From the NCBI RefSeq assembly GCF_029784165.1, contig NC_073696.1:26046358-26110357 (forward strand): 64,000 nucleotides of DNA. The letters run 5' to 3'. Shown here piece by piece: positions 31,856-44,100 of this stretch (position 1 is its first letter; every line of letters starts with the position of its first letter). The notes under the pieces are model-generated. The model was not told where the DNA came from, ran no database searches, and saw only the letters and a list, made by a program, of their open reading frames with translations. Position numbers and translations under genes: made by a program. The DNA is from Wyeomyia smithii. Its lineage: Eukaryota > Arthropoda > Insecta > Diptera > Culicidae.

Positions 31856-34596
31856 CGTTCCATCTCTCAATGAACCGGCGCGGGCTGGCTTGCTTGCTTG
31901 AGAACTACAGCGGCAGGGAGTCGAAATCGAAAGGGAATCCCGTGCAGTAGACCCTATGGCACGCACTTCTTTCAAGTACCACATCTACTACAGTGGCGGA
32001 ACGGGGCGTCGGTTTCGTAGTGCTGGGAAATCAGAAAACAAGAGTCATCCGGTAGAGGCCCGTAGATGACCGTATATGCGTGTTGAGGATTAAGGGCAAA
32101 TTCTTCAACTACAGTTTAATCAACACCTACGCACCGACAAACGACAAATCCGATGAAGTCAAAGATGAGTTGTATGACAAGCTTGAGCGAATCTATGACG
32201 AGTGCCCAAAACACGACGTAAAAGTCGTCATCGGAGACGCAAACGGCACAGGTTGGGAGAAAAGGATTCTTCCGTCCGGTCATTGGAAGGCATAGCCTTC
32301 ACTCGTCAACCAATGAAAACGGCCTGAGGCTGATAAACTATGCCGCGGCCAGAGGAATGGCCATATGTAGCTCCTATTTTTTACGTTTGAATATTCGGAA
32401 GCACACCTGGAGGCATCCAAATGGAGAAGCCTGCTCCCAGATCGATCACGTACTGATTGACGGTCGGCACTTTTCGGATGTTACTGATATTAGGTCTTTT
32501 CGGGGACCAAACATTGACTCTGACCATTATCTCGTCGTTTGTAAGATCCGCGCACGATTGTCGAACGTGCTGAAATCTCGCGTTTCAACATTCAGTGGTT
32601 GAAAGTTGATGGCGTGGCAGCAGAATACGCCAGAGAGCTAGATCAACGGATCGCAGAACAGCAGGAGGAAGGAGTGGAAGACATAAATGGACTGTGGAGC
32701 AGTATCCACGGCGCCATCGAAACGAATGCGAGAGAGGTGGTAGGTACGACGCGTGGAAGACAGCCTAATGGCTGGTTCGATGCAGAGTGCAGAGAGCGAC
32801 AGATGAGAAGAACCGTGCCAGGAGCCGCATGCTCACTGCGGCTATGCGTCAGAACAGAGACAGGTACAGGGTGGCAAGAGCTGCCGAAAATAGAACCCAC
32901 CGTCGGAAGAAGCGCGGGTACGAGGAGCAGGTGCTCGCCAGCGCAGAGGACAGTTATGCTCAAAACGACGTGCGGAGATTCTATAGAACTGTCAACAAAG
33001 TCAGAAGCAGGAATTTCCCTGTGCCGGTCATGTGTAATGACAAGGACGGCAACCTGCGATTAGTGAGCTGAAAAACGGCAAGGCCGCTGGGAAGGACGCT
33101 ATCCCGGCCGAACTTCTAAAAGCGGGAAGCGAGCGGCTGCACTATGCGATCCACCAGATAACACTAAGAATCTGGGCGGACGAACAAATGCCGAACGACT
33201 GGTTGGAAGGCCTCATATGCCCTATCTATAAGAAGGGCCATCGGTTGGATTGTGGCAACTATCGAGGGATAACGTTGCTCAACTCCGCATATAAAGTGCT
33301 CTCCCGTATCCTGTTCTTCAGATTGAGACAGTTAACGGAATCCTTTGTTGGCGAATACCAGGCTGGTTTTCGACAAGGGCGTTCCACGACGGATCAAATT
33401 TTCACCCTGCGACAAATCCTCGATTAGTTCCGGGAGTACAACCTATCGACACACCATCTGTTTGTGGACTTCAGGGCGGCATTCGACTCAGTGAAAAGAA
33501 ACGAGCTGTGGCAGATCATGCTGGAACACGGTTTCCCTACGAAACTGATAAAACTGAGTCGTATGACACTGGAGGGATCAAAATCGTGCTTGCGGATAGC
33601 TGTCGAGACATCAGCCGCGTTCGTAACGTTGGGTGGACTGAAGCAGGGGGATGCGCTCTCCAACCTACTGTTTAACATCGCTCTTGAGGGTGCAGTACGA
33701 AGAGCAAACGTCGAAAAAAACGGTACGATCATCACGAAATCTCACATGCTTCTCGGTTTTGCGGACGACATCGATATCATCGGTATCAACCGTAAGGCCG
33801 TGGAGGAGGCCTTCGTACCTTTTAAGAGGGAAGCAGCGAGATTGGGGCTTGTCATTAACTCTGCCAAAACGAAGTACATGGTAGCTGGCAGAGAGCGTGG
33901 GAGTCCCCGTGGTGTTGGTGCTGAGGTGGAGATAGATGGGGAACGATTTAAAGCGGTTGACGAATTCGTTTATCTTGGTACGCTTGTCACATGTGACAAC
34001 GATATGAGCCGTAAAGTGAAACGACGAGTTGCAGCTGCGAACAGGGCTTTCTACGGACTGCGTAACCAGCTAAGGTCCCGTAGTTTGCAAACTAGCACAA
34101 AACTAGCGCTGTATAGGACGCTGATACTCCCGGTGGCCCTTTACGGACATGAAGCATGGACGCTGAAGTAAGCCGATCGACGAGTGCTCGGAGTTTTTGA
34201 GCGTAAAGTTCTGCGATCGATACTTGGCGGTAAACTAGAAGATGGAGTGTGGCGCAGACGCATGAATCACGAGTTGTACCAGGTATACAAACATACTGAT
34301 ATAGTGAAGGTAATACAGCGGGGCAGGCTTCAGTGGGCTGGACATGTAGCCAGGATGCCTGACGAGAGAGCCGCCAAGACTATCTTCAGTAGAGAACCAG
34401 GAAGAGGCCGTCGATTCCGTGGTAGGCCTCGCACGCGGTGGATGTGCGCGGTGGAAGAAGATGCACGATCTGCTGGTGTACGGGGAGACTGGAAAACGGC
34501 TGCCCAAGACAGAAGAAGCTGGACATCTCTAATTCGTTCGGCCCTAGACCGGTGAACGGTCCGTTTTGCTTCCGTAGCGTTTTTCACCTCTATAAT
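31856..34596 (+). mobile_element. RTE-like LINE, inserted in a minus-strand LINE ORF1
   Basis: APE endonuclease, RT and a C-terminal domain are present in order, ending near ACCGGTGAACGGTCCG (34550). The insertion splits a minus-strand ORF. At the left, AATACTTTGGAA (31844-31855) and at the right AAAACTTTTGGA (34597-34608) look like an imperfect target duplication; on the minus strand both encode K-V-(F/L). The clade is judged from the endonuclease (IRKHTWRHPNGE, craniofacial-development-protein-2-like) and is tentative. Confidence 0.75.
32030..34555 (+). pseudogene. RTE-like endonuclease-reverse transcriptase, broken
   Basis: The endonuclease is in two registers (32080-32295 with LINTYAPTNDKSDEV and VVIGD; 32357-32602 with HTWRHPNGEACSQIDHVLID and SDHYLVV). 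A linker (32599-33063) is followed by a deletion into the RT at about 33065. The RT frame runs 33070-34555 with only two in-frame stops, TAG at 33425-33427 and TAA at 34169-34171. It shows NYRGITLLNSAYKVLSRIL, EYQAGFRQGRSTTDQIF, FVDFRAAFDSVKR, GGLKQGDALS and GFADDIDII (catalytic aspartates present). The C-terminal part contains RGRLQWAGHVARMPDERAAK. One copy of a family that also gave the relics at 13.2, 23.4 and 30.4 kb. Confidence 0.88.
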
Positions 34597-34901
34597 AAAA
34601 CTTTTGGAAAAAGTACTCTTGATCCAATCGTCTTCAAATATAGAGGCAGTGTCCTTTTGTTTGTCTTTTTGTTTGTAGTCGTCAATCCAGTCTGTGTATT
34701 TTTCTTACCTTCTTCCTTGGCTTTGTTTTTCTTGAATCCAGACACTAATATCGCATTCGCTTTACTTTTCTTAAATAAATTAGTTTCATTTTCTAATTCT
34801 TCTGCTTCTGTCATGTTGTCGAATATTTTCCTTTTCTCTCTCATTATTATTTCCTTGCAAGAATCATCACCTCCTCTTCCAGCCTCTTCGTCAATGTCCA
34901 T
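34590..34901 (-). pseudogene. LINE ORF1-like N-terminal part, interrupted by the RTE-like LINE
   Basis: The 103-aa minus-strand ORF starts MDIDEEAGRGGDD and is Lys/Glu-rich, ending SRVLFPKVLL just where the plus-strand LINE begins. The coding pattern resumes at 31855 with KVFGIG. Before insertion the two probably formed one ORF1. A cellular gene exon is the alternative, since a GGTAAG donor-like site occurs near 34706, but no partner exon is seen. Confidence 0.5.
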
Positions 34902-34991
34902 TTTTCACCTTGTATCCAACAGCACAATAACCGTTTTCGTGATCAAAGTTCTGTTACACTAATCTTAACCCAGGAAAACAAATAAATGTAG

Positions 34992-35884
34992 TATCGTGAC
35001 CTATTATAGCTCAATTTTCTAATGAGATCTTGTTGAAACTCTATACACAGCTTTTCATTTTTCAACTCGAAAACCACGTGTTTTAAAGACGATCAACAAC
35101 ACTTGTTTTTTTATCCGACGTTGCCTTTTCGATGTTTTTGAAAAATACCTGCAACTGCTCGAAAAAACCAGAAAAATCTGCTCAAAATCTGAACAAAATC
35201 TATATACATGATTATTCGAGAAAATTTCGTTTGCGCAGGCAAAAATATGGTAAGTCTGTGAAAATCTACACATTTTGAAAGAATCTGCGAAAATATAAAA
35301 AAAACTCTGACAAAAATCTGCAGAACTCGTGGAAAAACTGCCAATATCTGCGAATCATTCAAAATCTGCGCACGGACTCAAAAATCTGCATTTTGCAGAC
35401 AAATCTACACATTTGGTATCCCTGCTCTATTATTTCATTTTCTTGTCAAAATATAGCACGCGACGGTAAAACGGCAACGCTAGTGACAGCTGTTTTTGGC
35501 ATTACTGTAACGCACGCAACCACATTCATTCAATGCTAATGATGATGATGATAATGATATTTAACTGTTTGACAACTCGTTTCCAGCCAATCAGCCAACA
35601 GCAAGGATAGCAACAGCAATAATCAACTTAAAGTAACGGAGGCGAGATGGGTCGAAAGCGGCCTTAGCCTTCAGCCTGACAGCAGAAACATACTTCAGCT
35701 AGCTTCGGGCATAACAAAAAAAAATAAAGTAACGGAACAGCAAGTTGGAGCGTGAATATTTCAAGTTGATGATCGAATGTTGACCATCGAAGTAAATATT
35801 TGAGGGTAATTCTAGTTCAAGTGATGCAATCATCTATCGAAAGCTGTTCGTCGCAATGAAATTCGCCCGACGATAGTGTGAAGT
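34992..35884. other. Upstream region of ZNF-B
   Basis: Bases 35150-35430 hold a run of degenerate AATCTGC-AAA units ending ATTTGGTATCCCTG, probably a decayed MITE. Bases 35450-35884 are less repetitive and contain the probable promoter and 5' UTR of ZNF-B. GATGATGATGATAATGAT occurs at about 35541-35558. Confidence 0.45.
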
Positions 35885-38800
35885 ATGGTTGAAACCTCTG
35901 CAGACTGCACGGTTTTGCAGGCGGTCGATATTCCTGCTGACGACGACGGAATACTAATTAGCTTGGGAGACAATGGGGTAAGTGGTATGGAAATCAGGTA
36001 CTTTTACTCTTGTTTCTGCCGTTTAATATGCAGATAAACGTGCTACAAAAAAGGGGGATCTCTCTTCTACTTTGTACAGTTGAGAATTCTGAATATTTCA
36101 TCTTTACAGTGCACGACAATCACCTGCACTTTCTGTCGGAAGGCATTTCGATCCAGCCAGCAATGCAAACGACACGTCGAAACAATCCACCGTTCTAAAA
36201 CGCAGAAGTCTAACGAAGAGCATGAGCATCATTGCAAGCAATGTAACCAGTCATTCAAAAGTACAAAACTACTATTAGTACACGAAAAGAGCCACCGAAA
36301 GGCGCAGGATAAGCAGCAACATCAGTGTCAAACATGCGGCACAGTACTTAAAACGATGGCCAAATACCGGCAGCATCAGAAAGCCCACTGTGGATCGGAG
36401 CAGAACAAACTGCCATGTGAGAAGTGTGATGCTGTGTTTAAAAGTCGAGAAGGCAGACGGGTACACATGATCTTAAAGCATAGTGCCGGCCAGACCTACC
36501 GCTGCCAGGAGTGCCCCATGATATTCGCCCGCAAGGCCAATCTACGGTTGCATATGAGCACGCATGGACAGCGACCGCATGTTTGTAGTGTCTGTGGAAA
36601 ATCTTTCGCTCGAATCGAAAGTTTACGGACACACGAGCAGAGGTGTGCCACCGGTTATAGGGGTCTATTTTGCGATGAGTGCGGTAAGCGTTTTCGAAAG
36701 CAAGAATTATTAGATAAGCACGTGCAGCAGGGGCACCCGGAAAAGGAACATGTGTGTGGTCACTGTGGGCAAAGTTTCGAAACGAAGAGAGCACTGAGCC
36801 ATCATGTGCGGGTACACGAGGGACAGCACCGCTGTTCGCATTGTACGCTGCAATTTGTCACGGTTAAGGCACTTCAGAACCATGAACGAAGCCGCCATTG
36901 GGAGATTCTGGGGGTCGAGCGAGTCATTGGAAAGCAAGGACGGCGGAAAAATAAGCCGGAACAACCTGCAAAGTCAAAGCTAAGAATTAGAAGGAATAAG
37001 CACTATCCGTTTCTCGGTTTGGAACATTTGGCTGAGCAACCTGCGGAGGAAAGTATTAACCTGGACAAGCAAACAGAAAATGAAAGAGCTGACACTTCAA
37101 GCATTCCCATAAACGAAGAAGTTGGTAAAGAGAATTCAGACCAGCTTCATTTAAGAGATGTCACTAGCAACGGTTCACAGGAATTATTAGAGGTATGTTT
37201 AATTTGAGGTACTAACTAACTCAGAAATAACATTTTGATTTTTAGTTGGCGCAAGAAACTCCAGAGCTGACAAGTACCGTTAATTTTAATAAAACAGATG
37301 ACAACAAAGTCGATAAAAACGATGAAGTTGTGAGTATTTTATTTGTCAAACTAGAAAGTCTTCTATAGAATTCTATTTCATTCAAGAAAAAAGTATCACC
37401 AGTGCCCAGTGAATACGCGAACGATGAATCTTCTTCAAGCATTGCTAACGAAAACCCAGACTACAGTATCGAGTCTAGTCAATCAGAACCTCCGATAGAA
37501 AGCGAACCCGAATATCAACAACCGACTAAGCGAAGAAAACGGCACCGGATAAAAGCAACCGTTAACCAAGAACCAACCAAACCGAAGCCTTTCGGATGTG
37601 ACAATTGCGACAAATCGTTCGCTCACCGGTTTTGGTTGGTGTCCCACCGCCAGAAAGTGCACGGTATCCAGGAACCTAATCCTCCCCAGCCGAAGAAAGG
37701 TCGTACGCACTTTTGTAACGAATGCGAGAAAAGCTTCAGCGATTGGCGCAATCTGGCGTACCACTACAAGCACTTCCACAAGCTGGTGTTCAACGACGAC
37801 GAGCTGGAGAAATGTCCCTCGTGTAAGAAAAGGTTTATCAAAGCTGACGAGTTAAAAACACACATCTGCATGAGGGGTATTTTCATCAATAGGCAGCCCT
37901 CCTTTAAATGTGAACTGTGTGAAAAAGCGTACCACAGTCAGCATGGTCTGGACTGCCATCGGTCCGTGCACGCAGAATTTCATCGCTTCAATTGCGATGT
38001 TTGTCAGAAAGCTTTCGCCAACTTGAAGGATATGAATTATCACAAAAAGCGTGTCCACGTAGAGGCTAGCTTTGTTTGTGATGTATGCGGGAAAGCTTTT
38101 AAGCTCCAGACCCAGTTAACAGTGCACGCTCAGATACACCAGCAGCTCAAGCGACATCAGTGTGAATTCTGCGGAAAATCTTTCTCCCAGCGGAATGGTA
38201 TGACGGCTCATCTGAAAATTGCTCATGCCGAACAACTCGGCACGGTTGCTCTGGCAGAACGGGAAATCTGTTGTGAGATCTGCGGCAAAAAGTTAAAGGG
38301 AAAAATATGCCTAAAGCTGCACATGAAACTTCACACCGACGAGCGCAGCTTTGCATGTTCCTTTTGTGACAAAAAGTTCATCGTGAAGCAGGACAAAATA
38401 CGACACGAGCAGAACCACACGAAAGAGTATCGTTTTAAGTGTCGCTTCTGTGGCAAGGGATCAACTCGACGGAAACTGATTCTACTGCACGAAGCTAGGC
38501 GGCACAACGTTACCGACAGCGAGGAATTGGGCCCAGGTCATGGTTGCAAAGTTTGTGGCCGCACCTTTCTTACACCGTCTGCGCTGCAGATTCACATGTC
38601 GCTTCACAGTAATGAGTTGCCAGTGCAGTGCACTCAATGCGATCGACGGTTTAAGAACGTTAAATATATGAAATATCACGTAAAAGCACATCACCAGCGT
38701 AAAATAGAGGTCCAACCACCGCCTGAGGCGGTACCAACTGTAATCACGATAACTAACGGGACGGAATCTCTGCCGGAAAATACTCAACAATTAACACAGC

Positions 38801-38922
38801 CAACTGGGCAGCTGGATCTGGTTCAGGTTTGCAATGGTACTTTGAATAACGTTACGATTATGTATGTCCAATATACTGTGGAGCCGCAACAGGTGAAAGA
38901 TTTTTTGCAGCAAAACTGTTGA
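35885..38922 (+). CDS. C2H2 zinc-finger protein, ~21 fingers, four exons (ZNF-B)
   Basis: The exons 35885-35977, 36110-37192, 37246-37329 and 37387-38922 (93+1083+84+1536 bp) give 931 aa. Donors and acceptors are GTAAGT...TTTACAG, GTATGT...TTTTTAG and GTGAGT...TTCAAG; all are phase 0. The start MVETSADCTVLQAV is acidic. Exon 2 has nine fingers (first ITCTFCRKAFRSSQQCKRH; the sixth ends H-x3-C) followed by the motif HWEILGVERV and a basic segment. Exon 3 is a 28-residue acidic linker. Exon 4 has twelve fingers (the third degenerate) and a Gln/Thr-rich tail. Likely a nuclear DNA-binding protein. HWEILGVERV matches HWKELGLEQL of ZNF-A at the same position after the first finger block, pointing to paralogy. 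No named orthologue recognised. The last acceptor TTCAAG is preceded by only a modest pyrimidine tract. Confidence 0.87.
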
Positions 38923-39338
38923 GGCGTAACTTGAAAGAAATTTCGTTTGTATTTGATAGAAAGTTGAAAGAATACCACGTGTCCTGTGGCTTGCTTGATG
39001 CCAGCGATTCTAAGTCTGCATTCGACAAAGTGAATCCACAAAAAAAGGACAAAAATGAACAGCTTAGGTATGGTAATCATAATCAATGTCGTTAGATGGA
39101 TATAGTCATAATATGTGTACGCGAAGTTTGTAAGGTTGGCCTTAAGAGTGCAGCCCTCGCTTGTTGAAAATTGACACGCTGGAGAAGAGACGAAAGTAAT
39201 TTGAACTCCAACAACATCGGTCAGACTGCACAGCATGAGCCAAGAAAGTTCAAAAAAATTTAAGTATGGCAAAAATATTTATAATAACGTGCCATAAATA
39301 TCAAAAGCGTCATGAATATTGAAAATGTCATAAGTGAC
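38923..39338. other. ZNF-B 3' region up to the LINE
   Basis: No canonical AATAAA was found before the LINE insertion. Either a variant signal is used or transcription runs on into the LINE. A minus-strand ORF here has no family features. Confidence 0.45.
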
Positions 39339-39351
39339 AAAAGTCAAAAAT

Positions 39352-39798
39352 CATTCTGTGCCGAACACGCATCAGTACTGGACGTGTTTGGTGATCGGTC
39401 CGATAGAGTATAAAACAAAAGACGTGTGAACAAGTGTTGGCATTGTTTGCCTGGTCGAGTGAAATAAATCCGGGTTCAAGGTCGTGCCTTTGTGCAACTG
39501 TTTCGCATCGTGACTGCCAGCTGGTGCGTAAGCCGATTTGGCTGCTGGCTGGATTGTGCTACAGCAGTGGACGAGACACAAACGAGGAAAAAGAAGAAGC
39601 CATCAGTGTCAGCGAGTTGTATCGCTGTGTGGAGTGATCTCACACCTGGCTCGCTGCTGGTGGCTGTTTGGTGCTGCTGTATTGGTGCTGCTGGCTGTAA
39701 CGGCTGCTACTTCGAACGATCGGACAACCAACCTTACTGGAAGGGAGAAATAAAAAGGTACGTTTTCTTGTCAGCGCTAGTGCGCTAGACTTAGCGCG
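39352..39798 (+). promoter_or_regulatory. LINE 5' UTR with presumed internal promoter
   Basis: The 447 bases before ORF1 should carry the internal Pol II promoter that full-length LINEs of this kind need. The sequence begins CATTCTGTGCCGAACACG. No TATA box. I infer the promoter from position only. Confidence 0.5.
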
Positions 39799-41169
39799 AT
39801 GGATGTAGATCCCTCGCCTCCCGCGCCACCATCCCCGAACCCCTCTGACCCTGACCCTTCTGTTACCCCCTCCCCTGTTCATTCTTCAGTCCCCCCTCGC
39901 CCCAGGCTTTACCCAGACGGAGCCCAGGGCAGCTATACTGTTTATTTTCGGCCAAAGGCAGTACCGAAATCGAAAAAGTTGAACCTCTTGCAGATTTCTA
40001 AAGACCTGACGAAGGAGTACAAGGGCGTGACCGAAATTTCCAAGGTCCGGCCTAACAAGCTCCGTGTCGTGGTCGGTAACCTGAAAGAGGCCAACGATAT
40101 AGCTTGCTCTGAGCTCTTCACACGCGAGTATCGCGTTTACATACCCGCACGAGACGTGGAGATCGACGGTGTCATAACCGATTCGAGTCTGTCCGTCGAG
40201 TGTATACTGCAAAGTGCCAAAGGGTGCTTTAAGAACAAAACGTGTCCCGAAGTAAAGGTGCTCGACTGCAAGCAATTGCGGTCAGCATCGATCATCGGTG
40301 GCAAAACAGTATACACTCCGTCAGACTCGTTTCGAGTTACGTTCGCCGGGTCTGCACTACCAAGCCACGTCTCGATCCACCGGGTTCGTCTCCCTGTGAG
40401 GCTCTACGTGCCCCGCGTCATGAACTGCCTGAATTGCAAGCAGTTAGGCCATACAGCCGCCTACTGCTGCAATAAGGCACGTTGTGGCAAGTGTGGGGAG
40501 TCTCATGCGGAAGATTCTTGCAGTGTTAACGCTGAAAAGTGTATTCACTGCGGAGAAAATCTGCATGAGCTCTCGACATGTGCGGTGTACATGCAGCGCA
40601 GGGATAAAATAAAACGGTCTCTCAAAGAGCGTTCAAAGCGTTCCTACGCTGACATGCTGAAGAAGACCGTTACCACTTCTCCCGTTACTTCGAACCCCTT
40701 CGATCTGTTGTCCTCTGATGAAACCGATTCTGACGATTCACCAGCGGGAGCATCTTACGCCAATCCTGGGGAGTCTAGAAAGAGGAAAAATATTTCCTCT
40801 CCTTAACTTCCCGGAAAAGGTCCTAAGATTTCTCAAAGTGAAATGAAAGTTACAAACAAACCAAACAGTGCTGCGGAAAAACCGAAGCAAACTCCTCCTG
40901 GGCTGGCAAATTTAAAGTCCCAGAAGGAGTTCCCAGCACTGCCAGGAACATCTAAAACCCCAGTTGCTCCTTTTACACTCCCAGTTGATGAAACAAACTC
41001 TGGATTAGTGAAATTTTCTGACATTGTGGACTGGATTTTTGAAACTTTCAATGTACCCGATCCAATTAAAATTTTTCTTACAGCATTCCTCCCAACAGTT
41101 AGATCATTTTTGAAGCAGTTGACTGCCCAATGGCCTCTCCTTGCAGCGATTGTATCCTTCGATGCCTAA
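39799..41169 (+). pseudogene. LINE ORF1 (gag-like) with one in-frame stop
   Basis: The reading frame is open for 335 codons from 39799, stops at TAA 40804-40806, and continues in the same frame to 41169. The total would be about 456 residues. The N-terminus is Pro/Ser-rich (MDVDPSPPAPPSPNPSDPDP). Residues 60-200 hold the RNA-binding region (QISKDLTKEYKGVTEISKVR). Three CCHC knuckles lie at about 208-257: CLNCKQLGHTAAYC, CGKCGESHAEDSC and CIHCGENLHELSTC. The last 29 bases overlap ORF2 in another frame. The stop is after the knuckles, so a truncated protein would keep its RNA-binding part. The single stop suggests recent inactivation, readthrough or an allele. Confidence 0.85.
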
Positions 41170-44100
41170 TTCAACTGCGTATATGAAGGATTCTATCTCT
41201 GTCTTACAGTGGAATTGTAGAAGTATTTTACCAAAAATTGATTCGTTTAAAGTTTTGATAAATAAAAACAAATGCGATGCATTTTCCCTTTGTGAAACTT
41301 GGCTTACTTCAAATATTGATCTCAACTTCCATGATTTTAATATTATTCGCCTTGATCGAGACACCCCATATGGAGGAGTACTTTTAGGGATTAAAAAGTG
41401 CTATTCTTTCTATCGTATTAACCTCCCCTCGATTCCAGGCATCGAAGTTGTCGCATGTCAAATGACAATACAAGGTAAAGAGCTTTGTATTGCCTCAATA
41501 TATATTCCTCCCAGAGCACAGGTTGGGCAACGGCTGCTCTTTGATTTAATAGAACTTCTTCCCTCGCCACGTTTGATTTTGGGAGACTTCAACTCTCATG
41601 GCGTGGCTTGGGGTTCCCCATACAATGATAACCGCTCCTCTTTAATCTATAACCTTTGCGATGACTTCGACATGACTATTTTAAACAACGGTGAAATGAC
41701 ACGTATCCCGAAACCTCCAGCGCGCCCAAGCGCTTTGGATCTATCCTTATGTTCGACGTCGCTACGGTTGGATTGCACATGGAAGGTAATCCTCGATCCT
41801 CACGGTAGCGACCATCTGCCTATTCTTATTTCAATTACTAACGGGTCAACTCGCATGCGACCAATTGACATTCCGTATGACCTCACACGGAATGTCGATT
41901 GGAAGTTATACGAGGAAATGATTTCAAAAGCGGTCGAGTCGATTCAACATCATTCACCACTTGAAGAATACAACCTCCTCGCGGGCTTGATTCTCGACGC
42001 CGCGTTGCAAGCCCAAACGAAGAAATATCCCGGCGTAACGATCAAAGAACGGCCTCCCACTCCGTGGTGGGACCAAGAGTGCTCCGATGTCTACACGCAA
42101 AGATCCGACGCGTTTAAGGCCTACCAGACGGGAGGCATACCTGGCGACTATTTACGGTATTCGGAGCTTGATACCAAGCTTAAAAGCTTGGCTAAAGCAA
42201 AGAAACGTGGATATTGGCGTCGGTTCGTGAACGAGACGTCGAGGGAGACATCGATGAGCACTCTTTGGAACACAGCCCGAAGAATGCGGAATCGCGTAAC
42301 GGTCAACGAAAGCGAGGAGTCTTCAAGTCGGTGGATATTTGATTTTGCCAGGAAAGTATGTCCGGACTCTGTTCCTGAGCAAAATATTGTTCGCGATGCG
42401 TCTCCGGGCCACGACGCGATAGAATCACCTTTTACGATGGCAGAATTTTCAGTTGCCCTCCTGTCCTGTAACAATAACGCGCCTGGATTAGATAGAATCA
42501 AATTCAACTTGTTGAAGAATCTACCCGGCAATGCCAAGAGGCGCTTGTTGAACTTGTTCAATAAGTTCCTGGAGCAAAACATTGTACCGCAGGATTGGAG
42601 GCAAGTGAAGGTGATCGCCATCCAAAAACCAGGGAAACCAGCTTCTAATCACAACTCTTATAGGCCGATTGCAATGCTATCCTGTATCCGGAAATTGATG
42701 GAAAAAATGATACTCCGTCGTTTAGACCACTGGGTCGAATCAAATGGTCTACTATCAGAAACTCAATTTGGCTTCCGCCGTGCCAAAGGGACGAATGATT
42801 GTCTTGCGTTGCTTTCAACAGATATTCAGCTGGCGTATGCTCGTAAAGAACAAATGGCGTCTGCGTTCTTGGACATTAAGGGGGCTTTTGATTCCGTTTC
42901 TATTGACATTCTTTCGGGTAAACTTCACCGACAAGGATTTTCTCCAATTTTGAACAATTTTTTGCACAATTTGTTGTCCGAAAAGCACATGCATTTTACG
43001 CATGGCGATTTGGCAACTTTTCGCATTAGCTACATGGGTCTTCCCCAGGGCTCATGTTTAAGCCCCCTTCTTTACAACTTTTATGTAAATGACATCGACG
43101 AATGTCTGGCAAATTCATGCACGATAAGACAACTTGCAGACGACAGTGTAATCTCTGTTACAGGAGCCAAAGCTGCCGATTTGCAAGGACCATTGCAAGA
43201 TACCTTGGACAATTTGTCTGCTTGGGCTTTACAGCTAGGTATCGAATTCTCTCCGGAGAAGACTGAGATAGTAGTTTTTTCTAGGAAGCATGAACCTGCT
43301 CAGCTTCAAACACAATTAATGGGTAAAACGATTTCTCAGGTTTTGGTACACAAAAATCTTGGTGTCTGGTTCGACTCTAAAGGCACCTGGGGTTGTCACG
43401 TGAGGTATCTGATGAAAAAATGTCAACAAAGAGTGAATTTTCTTCGTACAATAACCGGACAATGGTGGGGAGCCCATCCAGGAGACCTTATAAGGCTTTA
43501 CCAAACAACGATATTGTCTGTTATTGAATACGGGTGTTTCTGCTTCCGCTCCGCAGCGAACACACATTTGATCAAACTGGAGCGAATACAATATCGTTGT
43601 TTGCGTATCGCCTTAGGTTGCATGCAGTCGACCCATACGATGAGTTTGGAGGTTTTAGCTGGAGTACTACCATTGAAAAACCGCTTCTGGAGCCTGTCTT
43701 CTCGTATTCTAATCAAATGTGAGGTCTTGAACCGTCCCGTGATTGAAAATTTTGAAAGGTTAATCGAACTTAATTCTCAAACCCGTTTTATGACATTGTA
43801 TTTCAATCACATGTCCCGAAATATTAACCCTTCTTCGAATATTCCAAATCGTGTCGACTTATCAAATACTTCTGATTCTACTGTGTTTTTCGATACATCC
43901 ATGATAGAAGAAACTCGTGGAATCCCGGATCATTTACGCGTGCAGCAGATCCCTAAAATTTTTTCCAATAAATATCGAAACATCAACTGCGACAATATGT
44001 ACTACACTGACGGATCACTTCTTGATGGGTCCACTGGCTTCGGTATCTTCAATAACAATTTAACCGTCTCCCATAAGCTCGATAATCCTGCTTCTGTGTA

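Noticed and set aside
34438..34962. 174-aa plus-strand ORF after the RTE-like LINE
   Set aside because: It runs antisense to the ORF1-like fragment and is rich in F/S/L from T-rich DNA; not coding.
36275..38790. Several minus-strand ORFs of 60-118 aa
   Set aside because: They are antisense shadows of ZNF-B exons; zinc-finger coding DNA often leaves open antisense frames.
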